Shown here one piece after another: positions 48,501 to 59,500 of a DNA stretch of 64,000 nt. The notes beneath the pieces are model-generated. The model did no database searches. It worked only from the letters and a program-made list of their open reading frames with translations, and was not told the origin of the DNA. The stretch is from Eudorina sp. 2006-703-Eu-15 (taxonomy: Eukaryota; Chlorophyta; Chlorophyceae; Chlamydomonadales; Volvocaceae). The stretch lies in assembly GCA_003117195.1 (NCBI GenBank), contig BDSI01000023.1, positions 558,001 to 622,000 of the forward strand, in the 5' to 3' direction. The translations under genes were made by a program, and so were the position numbers. Numbering within the stretch: the first letter of the stretch is position 1; every line of letters starts with the position of its first letter.

Positions 48501-51500
48501 GTGGGCCCCCCTACAGCTGCAAGGTACGCCTCCAGAGAAAACAATTGCCAGACGCAACACATCTTGTCAGGGCACGCCCACACCTTGATTCCCAACGACC
48601 GCCCCTGTTGCACTCCTTACCCGCCTAGTCGCACCGCCTTATCCCAATCAAACCTCCTCCCCCCTTCCCCCAGCTGTGATAGATGTGATGTTTTGGTCCG
48701 GATTCGCCCAGATCCATTTCGGGCTTCTCTTCCTCCATATATAGCCCCCGACTGGCTGACCGCACCTTGAATGGCCCCTCAAACTCGGGCTTGGGGGTGT
48801 ACTCGAAGTCCGAAATGTCGGCCCCCACCACCTCACGGTTGACGATCAGGTAGCCCTGCCGGTCCAGCATGTACGAGATCATAAACACCTGGTCGTACTC
48901 GGCGTTGGGGAACTGCAGCGGCAGCTTCGTGGTCTCGATGTCGAAGGCGCAGATGCGGGGCTCCGCGCGCTGCAGCAGGTCCGCTCGGCGGTCCAGGGAG
49001 GTCACCCCCTCCCGGCACCGGACCATGTACCAGTGGCCCACGCGGACGTCCGTGTCGATGGCGAAGCGGATGTGGTACGGCACGTCGTACTCACGGAGCT
49101 CCAGGAAGGCCTCCCGGATGTCCTGCGGGTGAGGATGCGGGTGGGTGGATGGGCTGGTTGGTGTGGGTGGCTTGGTGAGTGTGGGTGGATGGCTTGGTGG
49201 GTGTGGGGATCGGACGCAGCCGGGGTGGGCGTTTGTGTGTGTTGGGGAAGTGCTCCATGCACCGGCGAGGTGGGATGGAAAGCGCTGGGCCGCAACCTCT
49301 ACGCCTGCGTTTCGGCGTCAGGCGGCTGGGTGAGCAGCCCGACTTCCGAGCTACCTCTGCGTATTGACCTACGTACTGGCCCCTTCCGTTCCCTTCCGCA
49401 GGCGCACGTCGTCCCTGTCGCTGCGCCGTGTCCCTCCCTCTCCCCTCCAGGAAGGGCTGCCTCGCCAGGTCAGCCGCACAGCGATCAGGGCCTGATGGCC
49501 TGATGGCCCAGGAGTGCGTGACTGCCTGCACCCGGAGCACCCTCTGCCACCTCCCCACCTTCCATACATTCGCGCCCTTACCCCCACGTGTGTGGGGCCC
49601 CAGCCAGCCACCGGTCAAGTGACCCATCCGGTGCTACCAGTGCAACCCGGTGTTAATCCAACCGTTCATACCCTGTAAATCTACTTCGGGAGGATGGTGC
49701 TCCCCCCGAACCGCGCCCAGCCAGCTCCCGGATGGTTTGGGGCGCCCCCCCCCCCTCATGTGTGTTCAGCGAAGAAACCCGCCCTCTAGTGGGTGTAGCA
49801 GCGGTTCCCCTCGGCAAACCCGCAGCCATGGGTGCGTGGGGCTGTGCCGCCCACCACCCCATCAAATTTGTACCCTGTCGTTCCGCCAGCCGCCCCGCGA
49901 TGAACCCTATGACCGCTGCCCGGACGCTTGGCGCCAGACAGCTCCGGAAGAGGCCCACTTTCAGGTCGTGTCATAGATTGCCCTCCAGCCCGCCATCGTG
50001 ATTTCGGGCTCTCGGCACCGACGTACAACCCCATTTGCGCGGCGCAGGCGACGCATGCAACTCAGCGAAACGCCCCGGAAACTCCGTTGCCCCTCGCCCC
50101 GTTTAACCTTTCACGCACCTTCATCTTCCCGCCCTCCGCCGCTCCGCCCGCAGCCGCCGCGTGGCCGTGCTCCCCCATCCCGCCTCCGTAACCAAAGTCG
50201 CCTCCGGCCAGCCCACCCTCGCCCTGCCCCTGCGCCAGCCCGACCAGGCTGTACGCGCTTGTGGTGGCCGCCTTCTGCGCGTTCGCCGCCACCAGCGGCG
50301 CCACCTCTTTGCGGACCTCCATCAGCTGCTGCACAGTGAAGGTGCTCACCCGCATGAGCCGTCGCTTGAGCCCCGACAAGTGGTTTTTCTGCGGCGGTAA
50401 TTTGCACACCCAGTCAAGTTTCTGACAACTCATGCATTCGCATCTGGTTTGAGTTGGACTACGTTTCCTCACTAAACACCCCGCCCGGCTGGGTGTGTCT
50501 GGGCCGTTTCCTTTGGAACCCCGCAAGGGGCTGGGAGGATATTGCAGTTGAATCGGGGGACGAATGTCACATGCCATGCCTCCGGGCAACTACCCTGCTG
50601 TCGTTGGCCTTGCCCGCTCCCCGGCCTGCACCCTGTCCTAATCGCTGCCCTCCTTGTCCCTGCTGAGCAATGCTGCCGCACTGCCACGTTCAAGGCACGC
50701 AACCTCCCCCCGACCCCTCCCTCCCATCAACCACCATCACCTATCGACCCTCGGCCCTCAACTCAACCCGCGGTCCACACCCCTACCCCCCTACCCCCCA
50801 CCCCACTCCACACCCCACCAGATCGAGATCCTCCCGCTCCACCACCTCCACAGTCCGGATGGCGCCCTCACACTTGCGACGGAGGTAGTTCTCAGCCTCC
50901 ACCTCGCGGCCCTCCTGCGCACAGAGTCCCCGGGGAGACCTCAGCGCAATGCATCATGGGGATGGGGATTCACCCCGCCGCACGGGGTGCCGACCACATA
51001 TTGCATGTGTGCGGGACTTTCGAGGTGCGGTTGTGGGCACTGGGGGCCACTTTCGCATCTGGGTCGGAGCCACAATCAGTAGGCCGGTGGAGGCCGCTCC
51101 GGGGCGGATGTGGCCATAAGAACCCGTCCGTCCAAATGAGCTTACCCACCTCGACACGTTGTTGCCGACTTCCCCCCTTCCCGAACCGTCATCCGTCCAC
51201 CCTTCTGTAGAAATAGACAGCGAAACCGCGGAAAGCCCCCGAATGGGCAGTAGTTGTGCGGGTCATCCGCCCTTCCCCCCACCTGGACTCGAATGTAAAA
51301 GTAGGGCGAGAAGGGCAGCCTTGCCTTGAACATGCTACCATCCTGAGAGCAAGGGAGCAAGGAAGGACAGCAAATGAAGCGCTTGATGTTTGCGAGCGGA
51401 TTGCCACCAGTCTCTTATCATCTGCCTTTCCGCAGCTACCTCCCCCTGCAGCAACCCATACCACATGCAACCCCCAAGGGCGTAAGGCCTACAGAAATAA

Positions 51501-52361
51501 GTAAGCAACGCAAAAGGCATTGGCTGTCACCGATGACCCGCGAGGGGGAATCCCAGGGCCCACAGAACGACGACTCACCCACACGTCTAGTCAACCACCT
51601 ACGTCCCTCCCCACCCACCCTCCGACCTAGCCCCCCACCTGACACATGAAGTAACAGTCCACGGACGCCACCACGTGCCCCGTGTCCTTATCCGCCATGT
51701 GGGACTGCGGGTAGCGAGGGCATCACAGATTAAGGGGGGGCCAGCGGAGGCAGCTCAGCTGGTTTGGGGATGGGATCGGTTGTAATGAGGGAAGTAGACC
51801 AAGGAGGACGCGTGGCGCATGGCACGTGGTGGTGCTGACGAACCCGCGGCCCCGAAATCTTGTGCGTTTTCCCCGAGGAGCGGTTGATAGTAACGCCGGG
51901 CTCGATGTGCTGGTGGTTTTTAACACGTCGACGGAGCGTTAAGGTCGCGTTGCAAGTGCTTACCGACTGGATGTTCATGAGCCAGCCAAGGCGGTCATCG
52001 CCTGCGGTAAAGAGGGGAAAGCCCAGCTGCTCGTCCAGAGCGTCCTCAGCTCGCACTTGCGCTAGCTGGGGGAGCATGGGGTTTCCGCGGGTTGATGGCA
52101 CCTCGCTTAGCAAGCTCAAGAGAGGGTATTTAGGGCAGCAACCTAACGCACCTTATGGCTCGTGTCCTCCTCGTTTCCTCCAGCACCGCCTTCGTTGCCT
52201 CGAGGCATGTAATTTTGGTTGGCATTAAGTGGTCGACGGCCTCGGCCCCGACCGCCGCGACCGCCACCTCGACCGGCGTAGCGGCCTCCACCATGAGGCT
52301 CGTTGGCATCGAAAGCCTGGAGCGATGTTAACCGTCCCCGGCCGCGTCCGTATCCACTCAT
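30136..52361 (-). CDS. POLE: DNA polymerase epsilon catalytic subunit
   Basis: Leading-strand replicative B-family polymerase with 3'-5' proofreading. I traced 36 exons (high to low): 52361-52152, 52065-51964, 51704-51639, 51342-51283, 50914-50819, 50388-50119, 49122-48766, 48324-48010, 47589-47506, 46903-46739, 46331-46155, 45688-45540, 45087-44928, 44626-44420, 43854-43720, 43071-42859, 42417-42307, 42148-41960, 41748-41599, 41174-40997, 40237-40025, 39564-39395, 38846-38412, 38119-37817, 37389-36970, 36432-36142, 35821-35718, 35503-35375, 34729-34425, 33940-33604, 33408-33190, 32778-32545, 31993-31762, 31443-31306, 30954-30761, 30547-30136. All phases agree, giving 2509 residues (human about 2286). 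ATG at 52361 ([10 protein letters not shown]) opens a Gly/Arg-rich tail. Exonuclease, polymerase, inactive C-terminal polymerase-like half and zinc fingers are all present. Extra length is Gly/Ala-rich inserts. Confidence 0.95.
33142..33195. repeat. 14-bp tandem repeat abutting a POLE splice donor
   Basis: Unit GCTCGCCCCGCCCC repeats about three times and a fourth unit reads GCTCACCCCGCC. On the minus strand this fourth unit carries the GTGAGC donor of exon 33408-33190, while the others carry GCGAGC at the same place. Confidence 0.8.
40661..40735. repeat. G-rich 10-bp minisatellite in a POLE intron
   Basis: About seven units of the type GGGGGAAACT, slightly degenerate. The G-rich strand is plus, the non-template strand side for the minus gene being C-rich. 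Four-G runs could fold as a G-quadruplex in DNA. Confidence 0.9.
42307..45087 (-). other. POLE: POLE polymerase active-site exons
   Basis: Motif A is [19 protein letters not shown] (45087-44928), followed by CAACDF...TC, matching cysteines of the iron-sulfur site known in yeast Pol2. Motif B is [19 protein letters not shown] (43071-42859). Motif C is [13 protein letters not shown] (42417-42307), with the DTDG form typical of epsilon. The motif C exon lacks any start codon and is easy to miss; TAG|CGC is its acceptor. Confidence 0.93.
43873..44109. mobile_element. Non-autonomous hAT-like element (MITE) in a POLE intron
   Basis: The 237-bp element has 16-bp terminal inverted repeats: CAGGGTGGCTATCTTA at 43873-43888 and its exact complement at 44094-44109. 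It is flanked by an identical 8-bp duplication GAAGGAGG (43865-43872 and 44110-44117). CAGGG ends and 8-bp target duplications are typical of hAT transposons. Inside are four copies of AGTATCT plus an inverted one, like hAT subterminal motifs. No coding capacity. It sits in the intron between POLE exons 44626-44420 and 43854-43720. Perfect repeats and duplication suggest recent insertion. Confidence 0.85.
45358..45392. repeat. Perfect 12-bp hairpin in a POLE intron
   Basis: GGAGGCGCCCAC and GTGGGCGCCTCC flank an 11-nt loop. Lies in the intron between exons 45688-45540 and 45087-44928. Function unknown. Confidence 0.8.
45721..45825. repeat. 35-bp tandem repeat, three units, in a POLE intron
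   Basis: Three seemingly identical 35-bp units starting CGCGGGATGAGGGCGG (45721, 45756, 45791), directly upstream (in gene sense) of exon 45688-45540. Confidence 0.9.
46739..49122 (-). other. POLE: POLE proofreading exonuclease exons
   Basis: Exo I is [19 protein letters not shown] in exon 49122-48766, with the Asp and Glu of the DIE motif present. Exo II is [17 protein letters not shown] in exon 48324-48010. Exo III is [19 protein letters not shown] in exon 46903-46739. All expected metal ligands are present, so proofreading should be active. Exon 48324-48010 carries a Gly-rich insert directly after IGFRC, with human-like sequence resuming at [15 protein letters not shown]. Confidence 0.93.
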
Positions 52362-53074
52362 ACTTTCCAACGGCCCGCCGTGCAAACGTCCGATTCACGC
52401 CAGAGCTCAGCGAATTACAATATTTTATGCTTCGGAATTTTCATTTGCAGTGGTGAGCTTGCCATTTGGAGCAATTGGCGCTACAATATGACGCAAAAAC
52501 AAAACTACATACTGGTGAACCGTCGCATAGCAATATGTAATTCTACGTCCATCAATCGCCGGCTCCGCTGACGGCGCCACGAACCAGGTTTCCAGGTTAC
52601 CCGCGTTTATTTCTTACGATTTCGGAGCGAGCGAGTCCCGAAACCATCCCCGCACAACTAGTTTACCGGTACACATCTACCATGAAACTTCAAACTTACG
52701 GAATTGCACCTTGACTATACCCTTTTCCTTGTATGTTATTTGATAAGCATCTGCAACCGACACAGGCTCTGCATTAGTTTTAGGCAAATTGCTAAGGCTG
52801 TTTAAGATAATTCCTATACTTTTTTTAGTGGTGACAATTATGGCTATGACATGTCTGTGCAATCGACCTCGGTGAGCCCCACCCTCCGAAAGTCTCGAAA
52901 GTGTCAGCAGAAGGGCATATCCTTGGCAGTTTGTAAATGACCCTTTACTTATAATTAAATGCTCAATTTCTCTCAGGACCTCGCCGAGAATTGTGCTGCA
53001 ACCCGGAAGTGGCCGAAATCTTAGCAGCAGGAATTTTCGGCCGCTGGTTCTAGCACTTCAGCCCCACCATAACG
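52362..53074. promoter_or_regulatory. Divergent intergenic region between POLE and membrane-protein gene
   Basis: 713 bp separate the POLE start codon (minus) from the proposed ATG at 53075 (plus). It must contain both 5' UTRs and promoters. It is AT-richer than the genes around it. I see no specific factor site I would name. Confidence 0.5.
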
Positions 53075-54863
53075 ATGTCCGATGCCGTGAGGACCAGAAG
53101 AGGTACGCTGCGCTTTCCTCTCAGACAAATGAGTTTGTGTCTGACGTGTTACCAACCAACTTCGACTTGGCTGCAGTATTACTCAGTCGAAGTCGTCGGC
53201 TGACACGCCGCAATGGCAACGCACATTGGCTGGTGCCACGGCAGGCTTCTGCACTTGGTTTGTTGCACTGCCGGCGTTGGCCAACATTAACGGTCCCGAC
53301 ACATCGATCGTTGGCCCAACCGCCGACGACTTGCTCGGCGCTGGACCTGATTTCTCTTTCACGTCCCTGCTGATGTTCACTCTCCTCGGCTACTGGTTAA
53401 TCAAGGCAGCGTTGTATATCAGCCAGAACACGGTAAGTCCGGACCTGCCGCCGGCAACTGTGCGTGAACACGGGGCAGGCACCCCGGGAGAAGCACACGG
53501 GGAGCGGCATGCCAGTTTGCACCCTTTCGTTTACTGCATGTCAGAGTCCCCGAACGGAAACAGTGTTATCTCTCCCAGCCTTACCTGCTCTTTTACGATC
53601 AATACGATCACTTGAACAAGTCCTGCTCCTCCCAATGGCGCCTGTTCCGCCACATGCGCGCGGTCGCTTCTATCCAGCCGGACGGCCCCGACAACACCAA
53701 GCAGCAGCAGCAGTCCGGCAACAAGGAACTGACCGATATCGGCCATGCGCACATCCGCTCCTACGTGGACAGCTCCCAACCGGGGGCGGGCGGGGACACG
53801 GACGCCAAGGACTTGCGCAACGCCAGTCTCGCGCGCAGCGCCGCCTTCCGGGTCAAGTCCGCCCTCAAGTGAGCGAGTGTGCATGGTGTGCGTGCTGGTT
53901 GTGACCTTGAGACGATACGTCGTCATCGGGGCTTCGTAGAGATGCTTGGGTGATTCGCGCAAAAAAATTCATGTCTGTCCGGTACGAGCTGCGGGTGCGG
54001 TTCGTTGTCAATTCGCTTAATGCATGCTGCTGCTGCTGTTGCACAGCGTACAGCGCTTCAGGCAGAGCGTTGGCAGCCTTGCACGGCCCGGCTTGCGTCT
54101 GGTCCCAAACGCCTGCGATTGGCCCGGCCGGTGGCACTGTAACCCCGCGCTACCCCGCCAGGGAGAGCGAGCCCCGGATCCACGCGATGGTGGAGGAGAT
54201 GGCGGCTCCCCAGTCGCCGTGGCCGCTGCGGCCGCCCCGAAACGCGGACGTGGATTTCGTGGCGGCCATGGTTTACAATCGCATGATGCAGGAGCGGTCG
54301 GCCAAGGTGGGACGCGAAGGGGCTGGAGCGGGGCGTCAGGGCTGTCTGTGTGTGTAAAAGAGAACTGAGCCGCGAGGGTGTGTGTGTGCACGATCCGCAA
54401 GCGGGAGGCGCCGCAAGCAGCAAGAAAAGTAACGCCAAGCATTGTGCTCGGTTGGCCCGCCCGCTTGACGGTTGCCGTGGAGAGCTGGGCCTTTGCGTTC
54501 TCGTATTTATCGTCAGTCGTCGTCTCCGTCTGCCAGCGGCATTCAGGCTGCCTCTTTCTCGATTACTGTGCCTCGTGTCCCTTACCGGTGCTGCCCCGTT
54601 GCTGCGCGCCCATCTGCCCTCCCATCTGCCCGCCCATCTGCCCTCCCATCTGCCCGCCCATCTGCCCTCCCAAGGGCCCCGACTACGTGTTGGGGTCCCG
54701 CGAGCGGGCGGTATTGGAGACGCGGCTGCTGGAGGAGGTGGCGGAGAGGGTGGCAGCGGAGCAGGTGGCCGAGTTCATCAAGATGGCGGCCAAGGGGACG
54801 CTCCACCCGCCTGGTCCGGGCGGCAAGGGCGCCGACCAGCACCCGCACTCCCACGCGCACTAA
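53075..54863 (+). CDS. Predicted single-pass membrane protein, function unknown
   Basis: Five exons fit in phase: 53075-53086, 53187-53432, 53579-53868, 54162-54306 and 54675-54863 (TAA), giving 293 residues. The tiny first exon encodes MSDA before GTGAGG; it is chosen because it joins the next exon in frame and an in-frame stop lies just upstream otherwise. Exon 2 has AGATAGFCTWFVALPALANI and then SFTSLLMFTLLGYWLIKAAL, a likely transmembrane helix. The rest is hydrophilic and helical with a charged LETRLLEEVAERVAAEQVAE stretch and a His-rich end. I do not recognise a family. It could be an organelle or endomembrane protein; no targeting signal is clear. At 53867 the choice between stop TGA and donor GTGAGC favours splicing, since two further in-phase exons follow. 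Confidence 0.6.
54609..54674. repeat. 12/24-bp tandem repeat at an intron 3' end
   Basis: Alternating CCCATCTGCCCT and CCCATCTGCCCG units run up to the acceptor of the last exon of the membrane-protein gene, forming its pyrimidine-rich tract. Confidence 0.85.
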
Positions 54864-56537
54864 GGGACCCCGTGGAGGAGCTGGGACGGGTCTCCTTGGA
54901 GGATCTGGGATGCCATATTGGGAAATGAGGCCAGGAGGAGCTGGGGCCTGATGCCGCTGTGAGGTGGTAGCCGGGTTGTGGCTGTGAGTGTCTGTCAGGA
55001 TGCTCGGTAGGGCAGCGTCATCGTGGGGTACGGTAATTGTACCTCCAGGTACGGCATTTCGACCTGGTAGTTGGCGATGTTGTTGTGTATCAGTATCTGT
55101 CTTCTTTAAAGAGTACCAGCACAAAAGAAACTGGTCGCTGCACCAGACCGGGGTGCCCAGGTTTTCCATCTGCCTCTTGACGCTTATGGTCCCACGCCGG
55201 TGGTCGTGCCGTGTCGGGAAATAAATTGTGACCGCTAGTTGAATGCGTCGGCGGGATGGGGCCGCTATGTTGCCCTGTGTTGGGCCCACACGACGAGCTG
55301 CCGGGACGGGTTGTCTCAGCGGTGATGTACAGATGAACGGCATGGCCATGATGGTGAGCACACTTACTACTCCCCCATGACGTCACGACAGCGAGCATGG
55401 CGAGTATCATGGCCATACGGGAAGCGTCGGTGGGATTCCCTCGCGAGGGAGAGCAAGTTGGTTCCGCGGATGAATTGCGGTGATAGGTACGGTGGGGCCA
55501 TGAATAGAAAATACAGATTATTAAAAGATGCGCGGAGCGATTGGCTAGGCGTGTTGGTTGTCAGCAGTTCTTGACACCCGAACTTTGTTGGCACATGTTG
55601 GGCGTCTGCACGCTTGGGGACAAGGATCCTAGCACAGTTGCATCTCTCATGATTTGCGGGGTAAGGAGTCCCACGGGTTCATCGCATCCGAGGCCCACTT
55701 GGGTCATCTGCCAGGCAGGGCCAGGCACCGGTCATGGATGGCGGTGGGTGCTGTGAACGTGCCCAGTGCCTGCGGGGGCATGGGGCACGGCGCAGTGCTA
55801 TGACCAAAGGATGTGCTTCCAAGGGGAGTAAATACCCGGGTGGCTGCGAGTGAGCGGTGAAGGCTGCGCGCCGTTGCGGCCTGGATGATGGGAGCATGGG
55901 TGGAGTGGCGGCCATGGTGGCGCGCCTCGATGTGCATTGGGGTTGGGCGGGGTGGTCTGTTGTTTGGGCGTTGCTTTTTTGACCATGTAGGAGTCCGCTC
56001 CCTGGCCTGAACTCATATGTCTCATATGTCAACTCAAGGTATGTGCTATGTGGCAGGTTAGGACGATGTAGGGGCCGGCCGTATCAGCGAGGGCCCTCCC
56101 AGTGCAGGAGGCCTACGTACGACGGCGATGCATGGGACATTATGCAACTCGACCACCAGTTGCCACACCACCATTTCGTTGCTGAGCCGGGGTTGCGACG
56201 TGTTGTTGCAATTGCAAGTTGTCATATTGGCAGGGGAGCGACTTATACAGACCGACGGCATCCCCGCGATGACATCGGGATTCCATGGTCTCGTCTCGAC
56301 GACTATGCAACCGACCGGATGACCAGAATACAGATGCCGTAAACGGGATCACAACACGGCTGTGACCGTCCAATGATATCAAGGTACCGTCTTCGGGCGG
56401 TCCTCGTACAGCTACAAAACGGCGTCGCGAGATCCTGAGCAAGACCCGGCCTTCCCGGCACAAGGCACACTCCCTTGTTGGGTTGGGTTTATTTCTATTT
56501 TCAATTTAACTCCCTTGTTGATCGGCCCCGCCAATGC
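54864..56537. other. Convergent intergenic region
   Basis: Between the 3' ends of the membrane-protein gene (plus) and the EED-like gene (minus). I see no gene. Frames are short and uncharacteristic. Confidence 0.5.
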
Positions 56538-59500
56538 TCACTCCTCCTCCTCCTCCTCCAACCCGCCGGACCACTCGGCATCAGGACTGGTCTCTCTCTC
56601 CTCAGCCGACACCGAAACCGCGCCTCCCACCGACTCGCCCGCTCGGGCACCCCCTCCCACTCCGTCTGCACCCGCCTGCACGGCCACGCCGCCCGTCTGG
56701 GGCCCTATCCGCACACGCAGCTTCAGTCTCCGGCCGCCCGACTCCGCCGCACGTGCACCCCCAGCCCCGTCGTCGGCGCTGCTGGGTGACGCCTCGCCGT
56801 CCGCGGGTCGCGGCCGCTTGGCGGCCAGCGGCCTCCCAGCGGCCCCACCCGGACCCACAGCCGCGGACGCGTCGTCCTCCGTGCACGCCTCCGGGCTGAC
56901 CTCCCTGGAGCTGGCTGCGGCGCCGGTATCCGCGACCTCCGGCCCCCGCGCAGCACCCTCCGGCTGCGCCTCGGGCGCTGCCTGGCCCGCATCCCCCGAC
57001 TCGCGGGCCGCCCGAGCAGCGGCCGCCCGATCGCGCAGCTGCTTACGCACGTACTCATACCTGGCGGCCGTTACAAGGGGGTCAGACAGAAACAGCGCTC
57101 GCGGTCTCGCACAGGCTGGGCAATCCTACATGAACACGTTTGAGTTCCCCTTGAACTCAAACGGCTGTTGCATGGCTGGGAACAGATGGAACAGCAGCTA
57201 CATCGATGCGCACTCGTAAACGCCGACTGGCAACGTAATGAGCTCTGGCGCCTCGGGCGATCCAAAGCTGGTGTGCCATGGTGCTTGGGCAGGATCAAGC
57301 GGTGCCGCGCTTTTCAACGATGCTGCGCGCAACCGGACGTCCTGGCTGGACCCTCTGGGACGACGCCCGGAAGACAGGTCCTCGTGTACCGAGGTGTGTG
57401 CCCCCGTCCGGCCCTGGTGGCCCCCCCCCCCTGCGGACGTACCTGAGGATGTAGCCGTTGCCGTGCACAGTGAGCAGGTGCCGCCCGTCCTCCGACAGCG
57501 CCGCTGCCCGAGCCGGGCCGCGCACCTTTTGCGCCGAGTGGTGCGCGACGCGCGTGCCCAGCGCCGTGTCGTACACGTACACGTCGCCCGCGGCATTCCC
57601 TGCCGAGTTGCGCCGCGGTGCAAAGGGAACAGCTTTATGGGGTGCACGGACCACGAGGGACAAACGAAACCCATACCTCATACCATCTACCCCATACCAA
57701 CAGCACAAGCAACGTGGGAGGCGGTGCTGGCCGGCAGGCGCAGCGGATTTGTGTCGGGAAGTGCCGTGTCGGGTCACAGGGCAGCCGACATCAGAAACAT
57801 CAACAGCAACGAAGCAGTCCCGTGGTTGGTTTGACGCGCATGATCAGGCCGACGATCCAAGCGGCAGGTGATTCACCCTGTTGTGTGCAACCGTGAATTT
57901 GTCCCCACCGGGAGCGCACCGCACGGCTGCCTGGACCCCATGACGCCCCGCGGGGCCCCCAGGCCACGACCCACCGACGCAGATAAACGCGCCGTCCTGC
58001 GTGACACTGAACCGGCACCGCCCGCTCCGCAGCGCTGCCGCCGAGCCCTGCCCCGGCCCCGCAGCCGGGTGCGTTCCCGGCACGCGCAGCGACAATAGCA
58101 GCAGCAGCTGCTGCTGCTCTTGCTGTGATTCGGGACTCAGACTCCAGACCGCCATCTTGCCGTCCGATGACTTGGCTGCCAGGCGGTTGCCCGGCATGCA
58201 GCGCAAGCAGTCCACTGCGTCGCCCAGAGGATTGCCCGGCAGCGCCAGTTGCTGGGGGGTCGGCGGCGTCCCGCGGAGCGCCAGCCGCCGTCCGTCCCCA
58301 GCAGCGGATGGGGGCGACAGCGGCGGCTGCGAGTCCAGGTCAAGGTCCCACCGGCAAATGCGGCCGCCTCTGTGGCCTGTGAAGAAGCAGCTGCCGTCTG
58401 GGTGCGTCTCCTGGGGACGAACGGGACGTAACCAGGTACGGAGGCCCACAATTTGTTCAATACAGCCGCTACGCGATGATTGCCAACGACTGGCATCAAC
58501 ACGGTTTCCCAATTGCCCTGCCTTTCTCGCATTCCGTACGTCCCCACCCGCAGCCTCCCTAGGGAGCCTCAGCAGTAGCTGATACCTTCGCCGTCCCAGC
58601 AGGTCCCGGCCAGCTCACAACAACATTCCCACCCACCCCTCCTCTGGCTGGCGCGAATCAACATAGTCCAATAGGGTAGCTTGCGGGATGTGTCCCAGCC
58701 GGCATTGCGCGATTGCGGGACGTGATCACGGTGATAGGCTGATGCCTGGCGACAAGCAGATGAATTAATGGGTGCGGCAGGAATTTCGACTTTTAAGACA
58801 GCAGCAGCGGCTTGACGGCCCCCCTCACGGCCCCACCAGTGTGAGTGCATCTGAGGCCATCTCCGCGAGGCAGAGCCCCGTTGCGACGTCCCACATCCGC
58901 ACGCCGCCGTCTGCGCCCAGCGACAGCAGGAGCCCGGGCACACCGACGCAGCCCCGCAGCTCCACCACCTCACCCCGGTGACCTGGGAGCACACCACCGA
59001 GTGTGGGGGGAATATGTCGCTGTCTTTATTGAGATACCGCTGTCTTTATTGAGATAAGGGGGAGGGAGGGGTCGGCTGTTCAACCTTCGTGCAGGTGTCA
59101 CCGGGTCGGAGGCTTTGTAGAGAGCACCCCCAATGACCTCGGGACTCGGGCCGCCCTCCGGGCAGAATGTAAGACCCTCGCCTTCGATAGGTCTCCCACC
59201 ATCACCGCGCCGCCACCCACCACCGACGTCGCCCTCAGCTCAAGAGAGGAACGCCAGCGAGCATGAGACCGAAGAAATCCGCACTAGGACATCAAGTTTC
59301 GAGTGAAAAAGTCCTCGCTACCAAAGTGTCACAACCACCCTTGGGATGCTCCTTCGCCAATGCCCGACACCTCCCGTGCCTTAAATCACCCCTCCTCCCG
59401 GCAGCAGCGCAGCTGCAGTAAGTCAACCCAATTGCCCACACCCCCTTCTCCCCCGCCACTCGCGTTCACCGGGCACTGAAGGCCCCCCAGCCGACCCTCC

